A stretch of 64,000 nucleotides of DNA from assembly GCF_013408445.1 (NCBI RefSeq), contig NZ_JACBZL010000001.1, positions 2,232,001-2,296,000 on the forward strand, read 5' to 3'. Below are positions 1 through 11,157 of this stretch, in pieces (position 1 is the first letter of the stretch; the number at the start of each line of letters is the position of its first letter). The stretch is from Corynebacterium tuberculostearicum (lineage in GTDB: Bacteria; Actinomycetota; Actinomycetes; Mycobacteriales; Mycobacteriaceae). The position numbers and the translations under genes are program-made. Under the pieces are notes generated by a model that saw only the letters and a list, made by a program, of their open reading frames with translations, was not told the DNA's origin and made no database searches.

Positions 1-1
1 T

Positions 2-847
2 CACGAGACTTATAACCTCACCATGAAGCATCATGATGAGCATTTCTCCAACCCGCATCAGGCGGACGATATCCGCGACCACTACTTCGAGCGCAATAAC
101 GTACTCTTCATCGGCCTGGACTCCAATGCTTCTTCCGACGCCGATATCGCCCGCCACGAGCAGTTCCTGCGCGAGGCCATCGAATCCCGCGGCGCGGATA
201 ATGACTGGATCGTCGTCGGCATGCACCACGGCCCGTACTCCCAGGGCTCGCATCACTTTGATAAGGACGTCACCAACCTGCGCGAGAAGCTTACCCCGGT
301 GCTGTCTGAACTCAATGTCGATGCCGTGCTCTCCGGCCACGACCACATCTACACCCGCAGCCACCTGATGAAGAACAATAAGCCGGTCCTGCCTGAAAAG
401 AAGCCGCAGCGCGGCGACGTGCTCGAGCCCAAGGATGGCGAGGCGCTGTACCTGACCACCACCACCGCGGGCGGCGGCAAGTACTACGACTTCACCGACG
501 TCAACAATAAGAAGCACAAGGGCGCGCGCATGGAGACCATCGATCCGAAGCTCGCCCACGAATCCACCGCCATGTGGCGCCAGGACTACACCGAGGACTA
601 CATGCGCGTGGACGTCTCCGATGACAAGCTCACCTTCACCACCTTCAACGAAGGCGATAACACGCTGGTGGACAAGGTCTCGCTCAAGAAGAAGGACCGC
701 GGCGCTGCGCCTGCCGACGACGCCACCGACCCCGCCGACTCCACCGAGTCCACCGACCCAGACACCCCAGAGGTGCCTAAGGATCCGGAGGGCGGCAGCT
801 CCCTGAGCTCCAGCGATATTTTCGGCGGGCTCAGCTCGAAGAAGTAA
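2..847 (+). CDS. Metallophosphoesterase (purple acid phosphatase type), C-terminal part
   Basis: The reading frame is already open at the first bases (HETYNLTM...), so the N-terminus lies outside the window. The calcineurin-like core shows GMHHGPYSQGSHH and SGHDHIYTRSH, the histidine/asparagine-rich metal-binding motifs of phosphoesterases of the purple acid phosphatase family, which hydrolyse phosphomonoesters at a binuclear metal centre. The last 50 residues form an acidic Pro/Asp/Ser-rich tail, often seen in secreted or surface-exposed proteins. The signal peptide cannot be seen and the substrate is unknown. It converges on the response regulator gene. Confidence 0.85.
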   Translation, partial: HETYNLTMKHHDEHFSNPHQADDIRDHYFERNNVLFIGLDSNASSDADIARHEQFLREAIESRGADNDWIVVGMHHGPYSQGSHHFDKDVTNLREKLTPVLSELNVDAVLSGHDHIYTRSHLMKNNKPVLPEKKPQRGDVLEPKDGEALYLTTTTAGGGKYYDFTDVNNKKHKGARMETIDPKLAHESTAMWRQDYTEDYMRVDVSDDKLTFTTFNEGDNTLVDKVSLKKKDRGAAPADDATDPADSTESTDPDTPEVPKDPEGGSSLSSSDIFGGLSSKK

Positions 848-878
848 CTAGCATCGCGCCTGGGTGTGGCGGGTGTGG

Positions 879-1514
879 CTAGCGCTCCGTATGGCGCAGC
901 CACGCCAATACGGCCTTGACCCGCCGGTTGGAATCCTCGGGCCGAAACCCGAGCTTCATAAACACATTGGAGACATGCTTGCTTACCGCTCCGGCGGTAA
1001 GAACGAGCGTGTCTTCAATTTCTTTATTGCTCAATCCTTGGGCCATAAGCCCCAGTACCTCCCGCTCGCGGGCGGTGAGCTGGGCTAAACCAGTACGCCG
1101 CGCCGACAGCAGCGCAGTGACCACCTCTGGGTCCACCACGGTGCCGCCGCGCGCGACCTCGTCTAGCGTGCGCACGAATTCTTCCACATCAGAAACGCGC
1201 TCCTTGAGCAGGTAGCCAAAGCCGCCGTGCTCCAAGAGCCGGTCGAGGTAGCTTGCCGCTACGTATTGGCTCAACACCACCACCGGTTGGGTGGGATTGG
1301 CCGCTCGCAGGTCATGCACGGCGCGCAAGCCATCGTCGGTCATGGTCGGTGGCATGCGCACATCGCTGATAATCAGGTCAAAATCTTCCTGCCCGGCAAT
1401 AGCGCGCAGTTCTTCGGCATCCGTGGCCGCCGTAACGCTGTGGCCCAAGGCGCTAAGTAGCTGCTTGAGCCCCGCGCGCAGCAGCGCGGAGTCTTCCGCC
1501 AGTAGTAGTTTCAT
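879..1514 (-). CDS. NarL/LuxR-family response regulator
   Basis: This 211-residue protein has an N-terminal receiver domain, with acidic pocket E7/D8 and phosphoacceptor D51 in LIISDVRMP, and a C-terminal LuxR-type helix-turn-helix (LTAREREVLGLMAQGLSNKEI). It is the DNA-binding partner of the histidine kinase encoded immediately upstream, whose stop overlaps this start (ATGA-type overlap), so the two are translationally coupled. The divergent ABC transporter across a palindromic intergenic site is the obvious candidate target. That target is inferred. Confidence 0.93.
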   Translation of the reverse strand: MKLLLAEDSALLRAGLKQLLSALGHSVTAATDAEELRAIAGQEDFDLIISDVRMPPTMTDDGLRAVHDLRAANPTQPVVVLSQYVAASYLDRLLEHGGFGYLLKERVSDVEEFVRTLDEVARGGTVVDPEVVTALLSARRTGLAQLTAREREVLGLMAQGLSNKEIEDTLVLTAGAVSKHVSNVFMKLGFRPEDSNRRVKAVLAWLRHTER

Positions 1515-2653
1515 TCCGCCTCCTTCAGCGGTAATTCGACCTGCAGCCGACCACCGCGTTCGCGCGCAGCCGCGTCATCTGCTGCCGAAAAGTTCACCGT
1601 TCCGCCCAGTGCGGCGGCGCGTTCGCGCAGCCCGGCGAGACCGGTGCCCGACCCAGCTAGCTCCTTGTCCGTGTGGCCGAGGTCAGCTCCGGGGCCGGGG
1701 CAGGGTCCGGTGCCATTATCAACGATGTCTAAGCGCAGTGTGTCCCCAAAAGCAACTGTTACCGTCGCCTGGGTGGCCGCGCCGTGCTTGGACGCATTGG
1801 TAAGCGCCTCGGCTACCGCGTGGTAAGCCAGCAGGGCAGTGGTCTCATCCACGGAGCGTTCGGCGCCTTCGACGTGTAGTTTGGTCTCCAGCCCGGAGTG
1901 GGCGAGGAGTTCGTCGAGGGCGGGGATAAGTCCTGCGTCGAAAAGCACCTGCGGGGCAATGCCACGCACCGTCGCCCGCAGGGAGGCTAAGGCCAATGAG
2001 GCATTATGTTCCGCATCGGCCAGGGCCGGTTGCGCCTCGGGAGGGGCCTGCAATTTCGCTGCGGCCAAGTTGAGCTTGAGCGCAGTGAGGTACTGCTGCG
2101 GGCCATCGTGCAGCTCGCGCTCGATGCGGCGGCGCTCGCCGGAGAAGGCATCGATAAGCGTGGCGCGCGAGGCCGCCAATTCCTCGGCCGAAGGGCTCAA
2201 CGCCAGCCGGGTCAGCGAGGTAGAGGCCAAGACCAACAGGCGGTTAAGCCCTACCAATAAAGCCACCAGCAACGCCGCGGTAAGCCAGCAGGTAAAGAAA
2301 ATGAGCGGCCGGTTGGAGGTAGACCACCCGCCAAAGGAGAATTCGGTATTTGGCACGAACGGCGCAATTGCCAGCACGCCCGCCGTAAAGCCCACGGCAG
2401 TCCACGCGGCAAAGCAGGCAGCCGAAATCAATAGCTGCACAATAAGGTGATAAAACTGCTGCCAATCAAACCACCGGCCTGCGCGCCGAGGTGGGATCTC
2501 CATGCCCATCCACCGCGCACCCAACCGGCCGACAAATTCCGCGGCGCGTCCCACCAGGGGAATCCACGGCAGCATCAGCACCGAAACCACCAACGCCGGG
2601 ATAAATAGCGCGCCGAGGACGAGGCTCCACGCGCAGGCTTTGAGGGTTCGCAT
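1511..2653 (-). CDS. Sensor histidine kinase (HisKA_3 type)
   Basis: A 380-residue kinase. The N-terminal half has about four hydrophobic segments. The dimerisation/phosphoacceptor box is ERRRIERELHDGPQQYL, and the HATPase domain has the N box (EALTNASKH), DNGTG and GTGLAGLRERAAALGG. This is the class that pairs with NarL-type regulators such as the downstream gene. The frame is open further upstream, but the ATG at 2653 (MRTLKACAW) is chosen because it precedes the first membrane segment and leaves room for a promoter. The signal sensed is unknown. An envelope-stress or drug role is possible given the adjacent transporter. Confidence 0.88.
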   Translation of the reverse strand: MRTLKACAWSLVLGALFIPALVVSVLMLPWIPLVGRAAEFVGRLGARWMGMEIPPRRAGRWFDWQQFYHLIVQLLISAACFAAWTAVGFTAGVLAIAPFVPNTEFSFGGWSTSNRPLIFFTCWLTAALLVALLVGLNRLLVLASTSLTRLALSPSAEELAASRATLIDAFSGERRRIERELHDGPQQYLTALKLNLAAAKLQAPPEAQPALADAEHNASLALASLRATVRGIAPQVLFDAGLIPALDELLAHSGLETKLHVEGAERSVDETTALLAYHAVAEALTNASKHGAATQATVTVAFGDTLRLDIVDNGTGPCPGPGADLGHTDKELAGSGTGLAGLRERAAALGGTVNFSAADDAAARERGGRLQVELPLKEAE

Positions 2654-2690
2654 AACCCATGAGCCTAGCCGCCTTACCCAGGGTGGGGCA

Positions 2691-2706
2691 GTAGAGCTAG
2701 CTCTAC
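2691..2706. promoter_or_regulatory. Perfect 16-bp palindrome between divergent operons
   Basis: GTAGAGCTAGCTCTAC is its own reverse complement and lies midway between the histidine kinase start and the ABC transporter start. Its place and symmetry fit an operator for the neighbouring NarL-type regulator controlling both operons. Binding is inferred. Confidence 0.5.
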
Positions 2707-2765
2707 CATTTTCTGGGCGGCCCACTCCATGTCTTTTTTCTGCGCGGCCGAGTGGAATCAAAGGC

Positions 2766-3371
2766 ATGTTAAAAGCAGATAACCTCAGCAAGCGCTACGG
2801 CCGCCGCACCGTGCTCAATCGCGTGAATGTGTCCATCGCCCCAGGCGAATTCGTCGCCATCATGGGGCCTTCCGGCAGCGGGAAAACCACGCTGCTGAAC
2901 CTGTTATCCGGGCTCGATAAGCCCACCTCCGGCCGAGTCAATGCGCCGGGGCGCAAGCAGCGAGCCTTTGTGTTTCAGGACTATAACCTGCTGGAATCCC
3001 TCAACGCGCAGCGCAATGCCACCTTGACCGCGCGCTTTTCCGGCCGGCGCCCTGCACGCGGCCAGGTGGCGGAGGTCTTTGACTCGCTCGGCCTTAGCGG
3101 GTTGGAGCGCCGCCTGCCCGCGCAGCTTTCCGGCGGGCAGCAGCAACGTGTGGCCGTCGCCCGGGCACTGCTGGCCCAGGCGCCCTATATCTTCGCCGAC
3201 GAGCCTACGGGCGCGCTTGACGACGCCACCGCAACCACCGTCCTTTCCCACCTGCGCGCCGCCGCCCGCGATGGAGCCAGCGTGGTCATGGTGACTCACT
3301 CGCACCTCGCTGCTGAGGCGGCCGACCGGATCATCTCCTTGGAGGAGGTGGCCCATGCTGGTGTGGCTTAA
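2766..3371 (+). CDS. ABC transporter ATP-binding protein (MacB/LolD type)
   Basis: A 201-residue ATPase with Walker A GPSGSGKTT (residues 34-42), signature LSGGQQQR and Walker B YIFADEPTGALD. The size and the EPTGALD sequence place it with the LolD/MacB/FtsE-like ATPases that partner FtsX-type permeases. The ATG at 2766 starts a standard N-terminus (MLKADNLSKRYG); the open frame continues upstream but is not family-like there. The next gene starts 17 bp before this one ends. It is transcribed away from the two-component system. The substrate is unknown, and such sets often handle antimicrobial peptides or lipoproteins. Confidence 0.93.
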   Translation: MLKADNLSKRYGRRTVLNRVNVSIAPGEFVAIMGPSGSGKTTLLNLLSGLDKPTSGRVNAPGRKQRAFVFQDYNLLESLNAQRNATLTARFSGRRPARGQVAEVFDSLGLSGLERRLPAQLSGGQQQRVAVARALLAQAPYIFADEPTGALDDATATTVLSHLRAAARDGASVVMVTHSHLAAEAADRIISLEEVAHAGVA

Positions 3372-4596
3372 GGACTTACAGTCCAATTGGCTATCGTGGC
3401 TGGCCGTGGCACTGACCCTGGTAGTGTCCTCAGCTTCGTGCACCCTGGCGCTGGCCATGCTGGTGGCTTCCTCCGGGGCCGAAGAAAACCCCGCCGGCCC
3501 GGTGGGTGGCACGGTGCTCGGCATGGCCCTGTGCGTGGTGGTGTTGGTGACGCTATCGCAGATGCGCCTTATCATCGCCGAGCGCGAGCCGGTCTACCGC
3601 TCCTGGCGCATGGTGGGCATGCCCGGGTGGATGATTGTTGCCTTCATTCTGGGCCAAGTCGCAGCGGTCAGCGCGGCTGCCGGATTTCTCGGCGTGCTGC
3701 CGGCCCGCCCTCTGCTTGCCCCGTGCGTGCGCGCCCTGCGCAGCGACGGTATCCCCATGCCGGATATCGCCATTACCAGTCAGGTCACCGCCATTGCGGT
3801 AGCCGTCTGCACGTCCGCGGCCCTGGTGGGTGCGCTGCCTCCGCTGCGCCGCGTGTTCCGGCCGCGCACTCCCGCACACCCGGTGTGGCTTCTGGTGAAA
3901 TTCCTGCTTGCGGCCGCGGCTATCGGCGGCACGGTCTACGGGTGCCTGCACATCGATGACCCGGGTGACCTCTTGTCGGCCGAGATGGGGCTTGTCATCC
4001 TCGTCGCCCTCTTCTTACCTTGGCTCATGCCCGGCATCGACCAATGGACCCGCATGGCCGGCATCGCTGGGGCCAACGTGCGGGTGCGCCGGCACTTTTC
4101 CACCCCACACATCGTGCCGTGGGTGCTCCTCGGCGGCTTTATCGTCTCCGTCGGCTCGGGCCTGCGCTTTGGGAACGACGCAGGCGCCGGCGGCACCTTG
4201 TCCTCGTGGCAGGTCTTCGTCGCCCTTTTAGGGTCGGTCTTTGCCCCCAGCATCGTGGGCGCCGTGCTTACCTCACTGCTGATGCGCGGGCGCATCGCCT
4301 CCGATATCCGCGGCCTCACCCTGGCCGGCGCCACCCCCTCAGCCTGGGTGCGCGTGCAAGTAGGGGAGGCGGCGTGCCTTACTCTGACCGCGGCCGGCGT
4401 GGTGTGCGCGCTGTGCTTGGCGACGCTCCTCCCTCTCCACCACCTGCTCACCCCACAGGTTTCCTTCGGCCGAACGCTGGTAGACGAGCTGTGGTGGTCG
4501 GCCTTCGCCGTGATTTTTGGTGCCATGTTTATCGCCGTGGGCGTCGTCAAGCTGGCGCTAGCCGGCTTCGTCCGCGCCGGGCAACGGGAGCACTGA
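3355..4596 (+). CDS. FtsX-like ABC transporter permease
   Basis: A 413-residue integral membrane protein with many hydrophobic segments, in the arrangement of the reduced FtsX-type permeases that accompany MacB/LolD ATPases. The ATG at 3355 follows a strong ribosome binding site (GGAGGAGGT) inside the end of the ATPase gene, which indicates coupled translation. A large periplasmic MacB domain is not obvious. It presumably forms the membrane channel of a transporter induced by the divergent two-component system. Confidence 0.85.
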   Translation: MLVWLKDLQSNWLSWLAVALTLVVSSASCTLALAMLVASSGAEENPAGPVGGTVLGMALCVVVLVTLSQMRLIIAEREPVYRSWRMVGMPGWMIVAFILGQVAAVSAAAGFLGVLPARPLLAPCVRALRSDGIPMPDIAITSQVTAIAVAVCTSAALVGALPPLRRVFRPRTPAHPVWLLVKFLLAAAAIGGTVYGCLHIDDPGDLLSAEMGLVILVALFLPWLMPGIDQWTRMAGIAGANVRVRRHFSTPHIVPWVLLGGFIVSVGSGLRFGNDAGAGGTLSSWQVFVALLGSVFAPSIVGAVLTSLLMRGRIASDIRGLTLAGATPSAWVRVQVGEAACLTLTAAGVVCALCLATLLPLHHLLTPQVSFGRTLVDELWWSAFAVIFGAMFIAVGVVKLALAGFVRAGQREH

Positions 4597-4643
4597 GGGG
4601 ATCGCTGAGGGCGTAGAAATGTGGGCCGGGTCATTGTTGAGGG

Positions 4644-4670
4644 TTAGCAGTCACGAGGGTAGAGTGCTAA
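4644..4670. promoter_or_regulatory. CIRCE element (HrcA operator) of groES-groEL
   Basis: TTAGCAGTC, nine bases, then GAGTGCTAA. This matches the CIRCE consensus TTAGCACTC-N9-GAGTGCTAA with one mismatch in the left arm (G for C). HrcA binding here represses chaperonin genes until heat stress. It sits about 110 bp before groES. Confidence 0.9.
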
Positions 4671-4782
4671 TCAGGTTGTTTGACCCACAGTTGTTCACCC
4701 GCGACGACGGCTGTGCTGGACATCCACAACCGGCACGCGCGCGCTATACCGGCGCGCATACGAACACTACGGAGGAAACATC

Positions 4783-6701
<1,919 letters not shown>

Positions 6702-6710
6702 ACGGCTACC

Positions 6711-6751
6711 AACAAAACCCGCCCCGCTTCCCGCGTGGCGGGTTTTGTTGT
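6711..6751 (+). terminator. Terminator after groES-groEL
   Basis: A perfect 14-bp inverted repeat (CAACAAAACCCGCC ... GGCGGGTTTTGTTG) with a 13-base loop lies 10 bp after the groEL stop. The T-rich 3' arm fits a rho-independent terminator. Confidence 0.92.
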
Positions 6752-6759
6752 ACCTAGCT

Positions 6760-7123
6760 AGGGCCGTGGAATACATCAAGGCACCGCTGATACCGACCCC
6801 ATTCGCAAGGCCTTCGCCAAGGCCAATGGCATCAAACCCGCACTCTTTTCCGCGCATTCCGAGGGTGCCTGCTCCAAGCGCAGCGGTGTGGGTGCGGTCT
6901 ACGTGGAGCAAGGCGTGATGAGCGGGTGGACTCCGGCCACACCGTCATCTGCATCGACCACAATCTGGCTGTTCTCGCGCATGCGGATCACGCCATCGAC
7001 TTGGTCCCCGGCGCCGGTTCGGCCGGCGGCCAGCTGGTCTTTCGTGGCACCCCAGCCGAGTTAGCCGAGCAGAAAGACTCGGTGACGGGGCGCTTTCTTG
7101 CCGACGCCCTCGTCTCCCCCTAA
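6760..7123 (+). pseudogene. Remnant of a UvrA-like ABC ATPase gene
   Basis: Two disconnected pieces of a UvrA-like protein remain. The first, around 6782-6925, reads PALFSAHSEGACSKRSGVGAVY, similar to the zinc-finger region FSxNSEGACPxCxGxG of UvrA paralogues but with the CPxC cysteine spacing destroyed. The second, 6926-7123 in another frame, is a UvrA C-terminus (DSGHTVICIDHNLAVLAHAD, DLVPGAGSAGG, GTPAELAE). The ATP-binding cassette between them is deleted and the join shifts frame. No start codon remains. It is a non-functional scar of a drug-resistance or repair-type UvrA paralogue. Confidence 0.85.
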
Positions 7124-7132
7124 TCTTCTGCC

Positions 7133-7435
7133 TTAAGCGTTGACCGGCGCGGCGGCGCGGCGGCGTTGGCGCAGCGCAACGACGCGCTCGGATTCGCTCA
7201 TTCCGCCCCAGACGCCGTAAGGCTCGGCGGATTGCAGGGCATGCTCGCGGCACAGATCAATGACCGGGCAGGAATTGCAGATGGCCTTGGCGCGGTTTTC
7301 GCGCTGGGCGCGGGCACGGCCGCGCTCGCCATCTGGGTGATAAAACACGTCCGAGTTTTCTCCGCGGCAGGCGCCTTGTAGCTGCCAATCCCACAGGTCA
7401 GCGGTGGGACCGGGAAGCAAATGAGGCTGAGACAC
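7133..7435 (-). CDS. whcB: WhiB-family iron-sulfur regulator, WhcB/WhiB3-like
   Basis: A 100-residue WhiB protein with the four cluster-ligating cysteines C23, C53, C56 and C62, the GVWGG turn and a basic C-terminal tail (RQRRRAAA). WhiB proteins bind a [4Fe-4S] cluster that reports redox or nitric oxide status and act with the housekeeping sigma factor. The position between groES-groEL and sigD matches whcB of C. glutamicum and whiB3 of M. tuberculosis, so the symbol rests on synteny as well as domain. Confidence 0.92.
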   Translation of the reverse strand: MSQPHLLPGPTADLWDWQLQGACRGENSDVFYHPDGERGRARAQRENRAKAICNSCPVIDLCREHALQSAEPYGVWGGMSESERVVALRQRRRAAAPVNA

Positions 7436-7723
7436 GTTACTTAGCTCCTTTGTAAGGGCGAGAATTCTTGTGTGGCTTCCGCAGTGTTACGGCAAGCAAC
7501 CTCACGTAGTGTTTCGCGCGTGGGTTAACGATGGGTTACCTATTTTTGACTTTTAGGTATTCTTTCCTTGATCTCCCCTCCGACACCGCGGTTTACCAGC
7601 GGAAACAATGAAGGTTAACGGTTTGTGAATTTTCTTCCGCTCGGGTTGCGCACGCGCTGGGGCCGCGCGTTGCCTTTGCATAATCTTCCCGTGTGCCAAT
7701 ATGGTTAGTTACCGGTTTAAAAC
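7436..7723. promoter_or_regulatory. Divergent control region whcB / sigD
   Basis: This 288-base stretch holds no credible ORF and must carry the promoters of the divergent WhiB and SigD genes. It is locally AT-richer than its flanks. I see no unambiguous SigD-type (GTAAC) promoter or long palindrome in it. Confidence 0.5.
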
Positions 7724-7741
7724 ATGTCAGAGGGTGCATAC

Positions 7742-8314
7742 GTGAGTGATAAGGAACAGGAGCTAGCGGATCTCGTCCCGCATGCCGTCGACGGCAGCCG
7801 TCGAGCGCTGCAAGAAGTTCTGCGGATCATTCACCCGCAGGTGCTGCGCTACTGCCGCGCCCGCATCGGTGGCGGCCGCCAACCCACCGCGGAGGATGTA
7901 GCCCAAGAGATCTGTCTCGCAGTGGCCACCTCCATTGGCTCCTACGAGGACAAGGGTCGCCCGTTTATGGCCTATGTCTACGGCATTGCGTTCAACAAGG
8001 TCACCGATGCCCACCGCGCCATGGGGCGCGATAAGTCCACCCCCACCGAAGAAATTCCAGAAGACTCCGCGCGTGACGCCACCCCTGAAGAGTGGGCATT
8101 GGAAGCCGACGGTAGTAACAGAATGCGCGCCTTGCTCGATACGTTAAGTGACAAGGCGAAAAACATCGTGATTCTGCGCGTGTTCAACGGTTTGTCGGCA
8201 GAAGAGACCGCGGAAATTGTGGGTTCCACCCCAGGCGCGGTTCGTGTCGCACAACACCGAGCACTCGCTCAATTGCGAAAGACCCTCCAAGCTGCCCAGG
8301 AAACTGCGCGCTAA
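7742..8314 (+). CDS. sigD: ECF RNA polymerase sigma factor SigD
   Basis: A sigma-70 ECF protein of 190 residues. Region 2 includes EDVAQEICLAVAT and RPFMAYVYGIAFNKVTDAHR; region 4 includes ILRVFNGLSAEETAEIVGSTPGAVRVAQHRALAQLR. It closely resembles SigD of mycobacteria and corynebacteria, which controls envelope (mycolate-related) genes. The GTG at 7742 is preferred because AGAGGG lies 7 bases upstream; an in-frame ATG at 7724 has no ribosome site. The membrane anti-sigma factor RsdA follows, so activity is probably set by release from RsdA. Confidence 0.93.
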   Translation: MSDKEQELADLVPHAVDGSRRALQEVLRIIHPQVLRYCRARIGGGRQPTAEDVAQEICLAVATSIGSYEDKGRPFMAYVYGIAFNKVTDAHRAMGRDKSTPTEEIPEDSARDATPEEWALEADGSNRMRALLDTLSDKAKNIVILRVFNGLSAEETAEIVGSTPGAVRVAQHRALAQLRKTLQAAQETAR

Positions 8315-8379
8315 GGGCCTAGCGGCCGACTCTTACAGCAGATATCTCTTAACAGAAAGGAAGGGGGAGAGACACCATC

Positions 8380-9135
8380 ATGGCACCGAAGCACCACGGC
8401 GATAATGACGGCCTTGCAGACCAGCTCCAGCCCTTGATAGATGATGATGCATTCCTCACCGAGCTTTCGAAGGGAACTAACCCTTCCGACGGCCAGGATG
8501 ACCTGGCGGAGCTGCTGCTGGAGTTAAAGGGGGACGTCGATAAGCAGATGCCTCCAGCCCCGCTGGTAGAAGGCGCCGAAGCTGAGCCTGAGGTCATCGA
8601 CCTAGGCCAGGCCCGCAAGCGCCGCCGCGGCGGCCCGTTCGTACATGGGCTCATCGGTGCGGCGGCCGCAACGCTAGTCATCGCTGGAGCCGGTGGAGCC
8701 ATGCTGCACGCCGGAACCTTTGATAAGGGCGATAAGACCCGCAACGTAGAGCTGGCCGGCACGCTGGAAGAGATGGAATCTCGCGCGGCCGAAGGTGATA
8801 TTGAAGGCGCTCGCGAACTGATGAAGGACGCCCGCGCCAAGCTGGATGAGGCCGAAGGCAAAGAAGAAAAGGCCATCGCCGCCAACCGTGAGGCCGATCA
8901 AAAACGCTCTGCGCACCCGAAGCCCACCCCGCACACCGTGACGGAGACTGCCACCGAAACCGTGGCGGAAGAAGCTTCGCAACCGGAGCAACAGCCGGAG
9001 CAGGTCACCGTGACCGAAACTCAATACGCCACCGAAACCGTGGTGGTCACGGAACAAGTGCAGCCAAACCCGCAGCCCAACCCCAACGTTGAGGATGAGC
9101 CGACGACCACCATCGAGTTGGGCCAGCAGCAGTAG
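8380..9135 (+). CDS. rsdA: Anti-sigma-D factor RsdA
   Basis: A 251-residue single-pass membrane protein. The cytoplasmic N-terminus has the RsdA-type sigma-binding segment (DDDAFLTELSKGTNPSD, DLAELLLELKGDVD). A basic stop-transfer stretch (RKRRRGG) precedes one membrane helix at about 87-109. The rest is a charged, Thr/Glu/Pro-rich extracytoplasmic tail with TVTETATETV and QVTVTETQYATETVV repeats. It starts 65 bp after sigD behind a strong GGAAGGGGGAG. Sequestration of SigD is family knowledge; the low-complexity tail is poorly conserved in this family. Confidence 0.9.
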   Translation: MAPKHHGDNDGLADQLQPLIDDDAFLTELSKGTNPSDGQDDLAELLLELKGDVDKQMPPAPLVEGAEAEPEVIDLGQARKRRRGGPFVHGLIGAAAATLVIAGAGGAMLHAGTFDKGDKTRNVELAGTLEEMESRAAEGDIEGARELMKDARAKLDEAEGKEEKAIAANREADQKRSAHPKPTPHTVTETATETVAEEASQPEQQPEQVTVTETQYATETVVVTEQVQPNPQPNPNVEDEPTTTIELGQQQ

Positions 9136-9138
9136 AAG

Positions 9139-9492
9139 CTAGCGGCCCTCTAGGCCATCCAAGTAACCCAAGGCGTAGTCCCAAGGCACGTAGCGGGAGG
9201 GATCTGGTTCGGCGCCTGGCTCATGTACCGGCGCTAGCTCGCCTTCAAGGGTGGCGCGCATATTAGCGGCCATAATGTCCCACTCATAAAAGTGGTTTTC
9301 TTGGCAATCCTCGCACAGGAAGAAGATGCCATCGATGCCGCGCGGGCCGAGGATGGACGCGAATTTCTGCACCAGCGCGAGGTCGTGGATGATGGCGATC
9401 CGGTCGTCGTCGGTAAGCGGCATGACCTGCTCGTCCTCCTCCAGGAAGGAGGCGGGGTCATTCGGATCATCGGCGAAAGGATCGCGGGGCAT
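9139..9492 (-). CDS. DUF5319 family protein
   Basis: A 117-residue acidic cytoplasmic protein. It matches the DUF5319 family found beside guaB/sigD in Actinobacteria: N-terminal RDPFADDPNDPASFLE, central FFLCEDCQENHFYEWDIM and C-terminal PDPSRYVPWDYALGYLDGL. The CxxC-x-H core may bind a metal, but no function is established. The start MPRDPFADDP at 9492 is chosen because family members begin near this block; the frame stays open to 9582. It converges on rsdA and diverges from guaB. Confidence 0.85.
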   Translation of the reverse strand: MPRDPFADDPNDPASFLEEDEQVMPLTDDDRIAIIHDLALVQKFASILGPRGIDGIFFLCEDCQENHFYEWDIMAANMRATLEGELAPVHEPGAEPDPSRYVPWDYALGYLDGLEGR

Positions 9493-9617
9493 ATTGGCGA
9501 AGAAGTTCACGCCTGCGAGCCTATTGAACTTACCCTCCCGAGGCAATTTACGCCCTGCCCAAATGGTGTCGTCGGCCGGCAACGCACTACAGTTAGGTTA
9601 GCCGCTAAACCTGTTAA

Positions 9618-11150
<1,533 letters not shown>

Positions 11151-11157
11151 GAATATC

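Noticed and set aside
7436..7723. A SigD autoregulated promoter before sigD
   Set aside because: I could not find a convincing GTAAC-type -35 with a matching -10.
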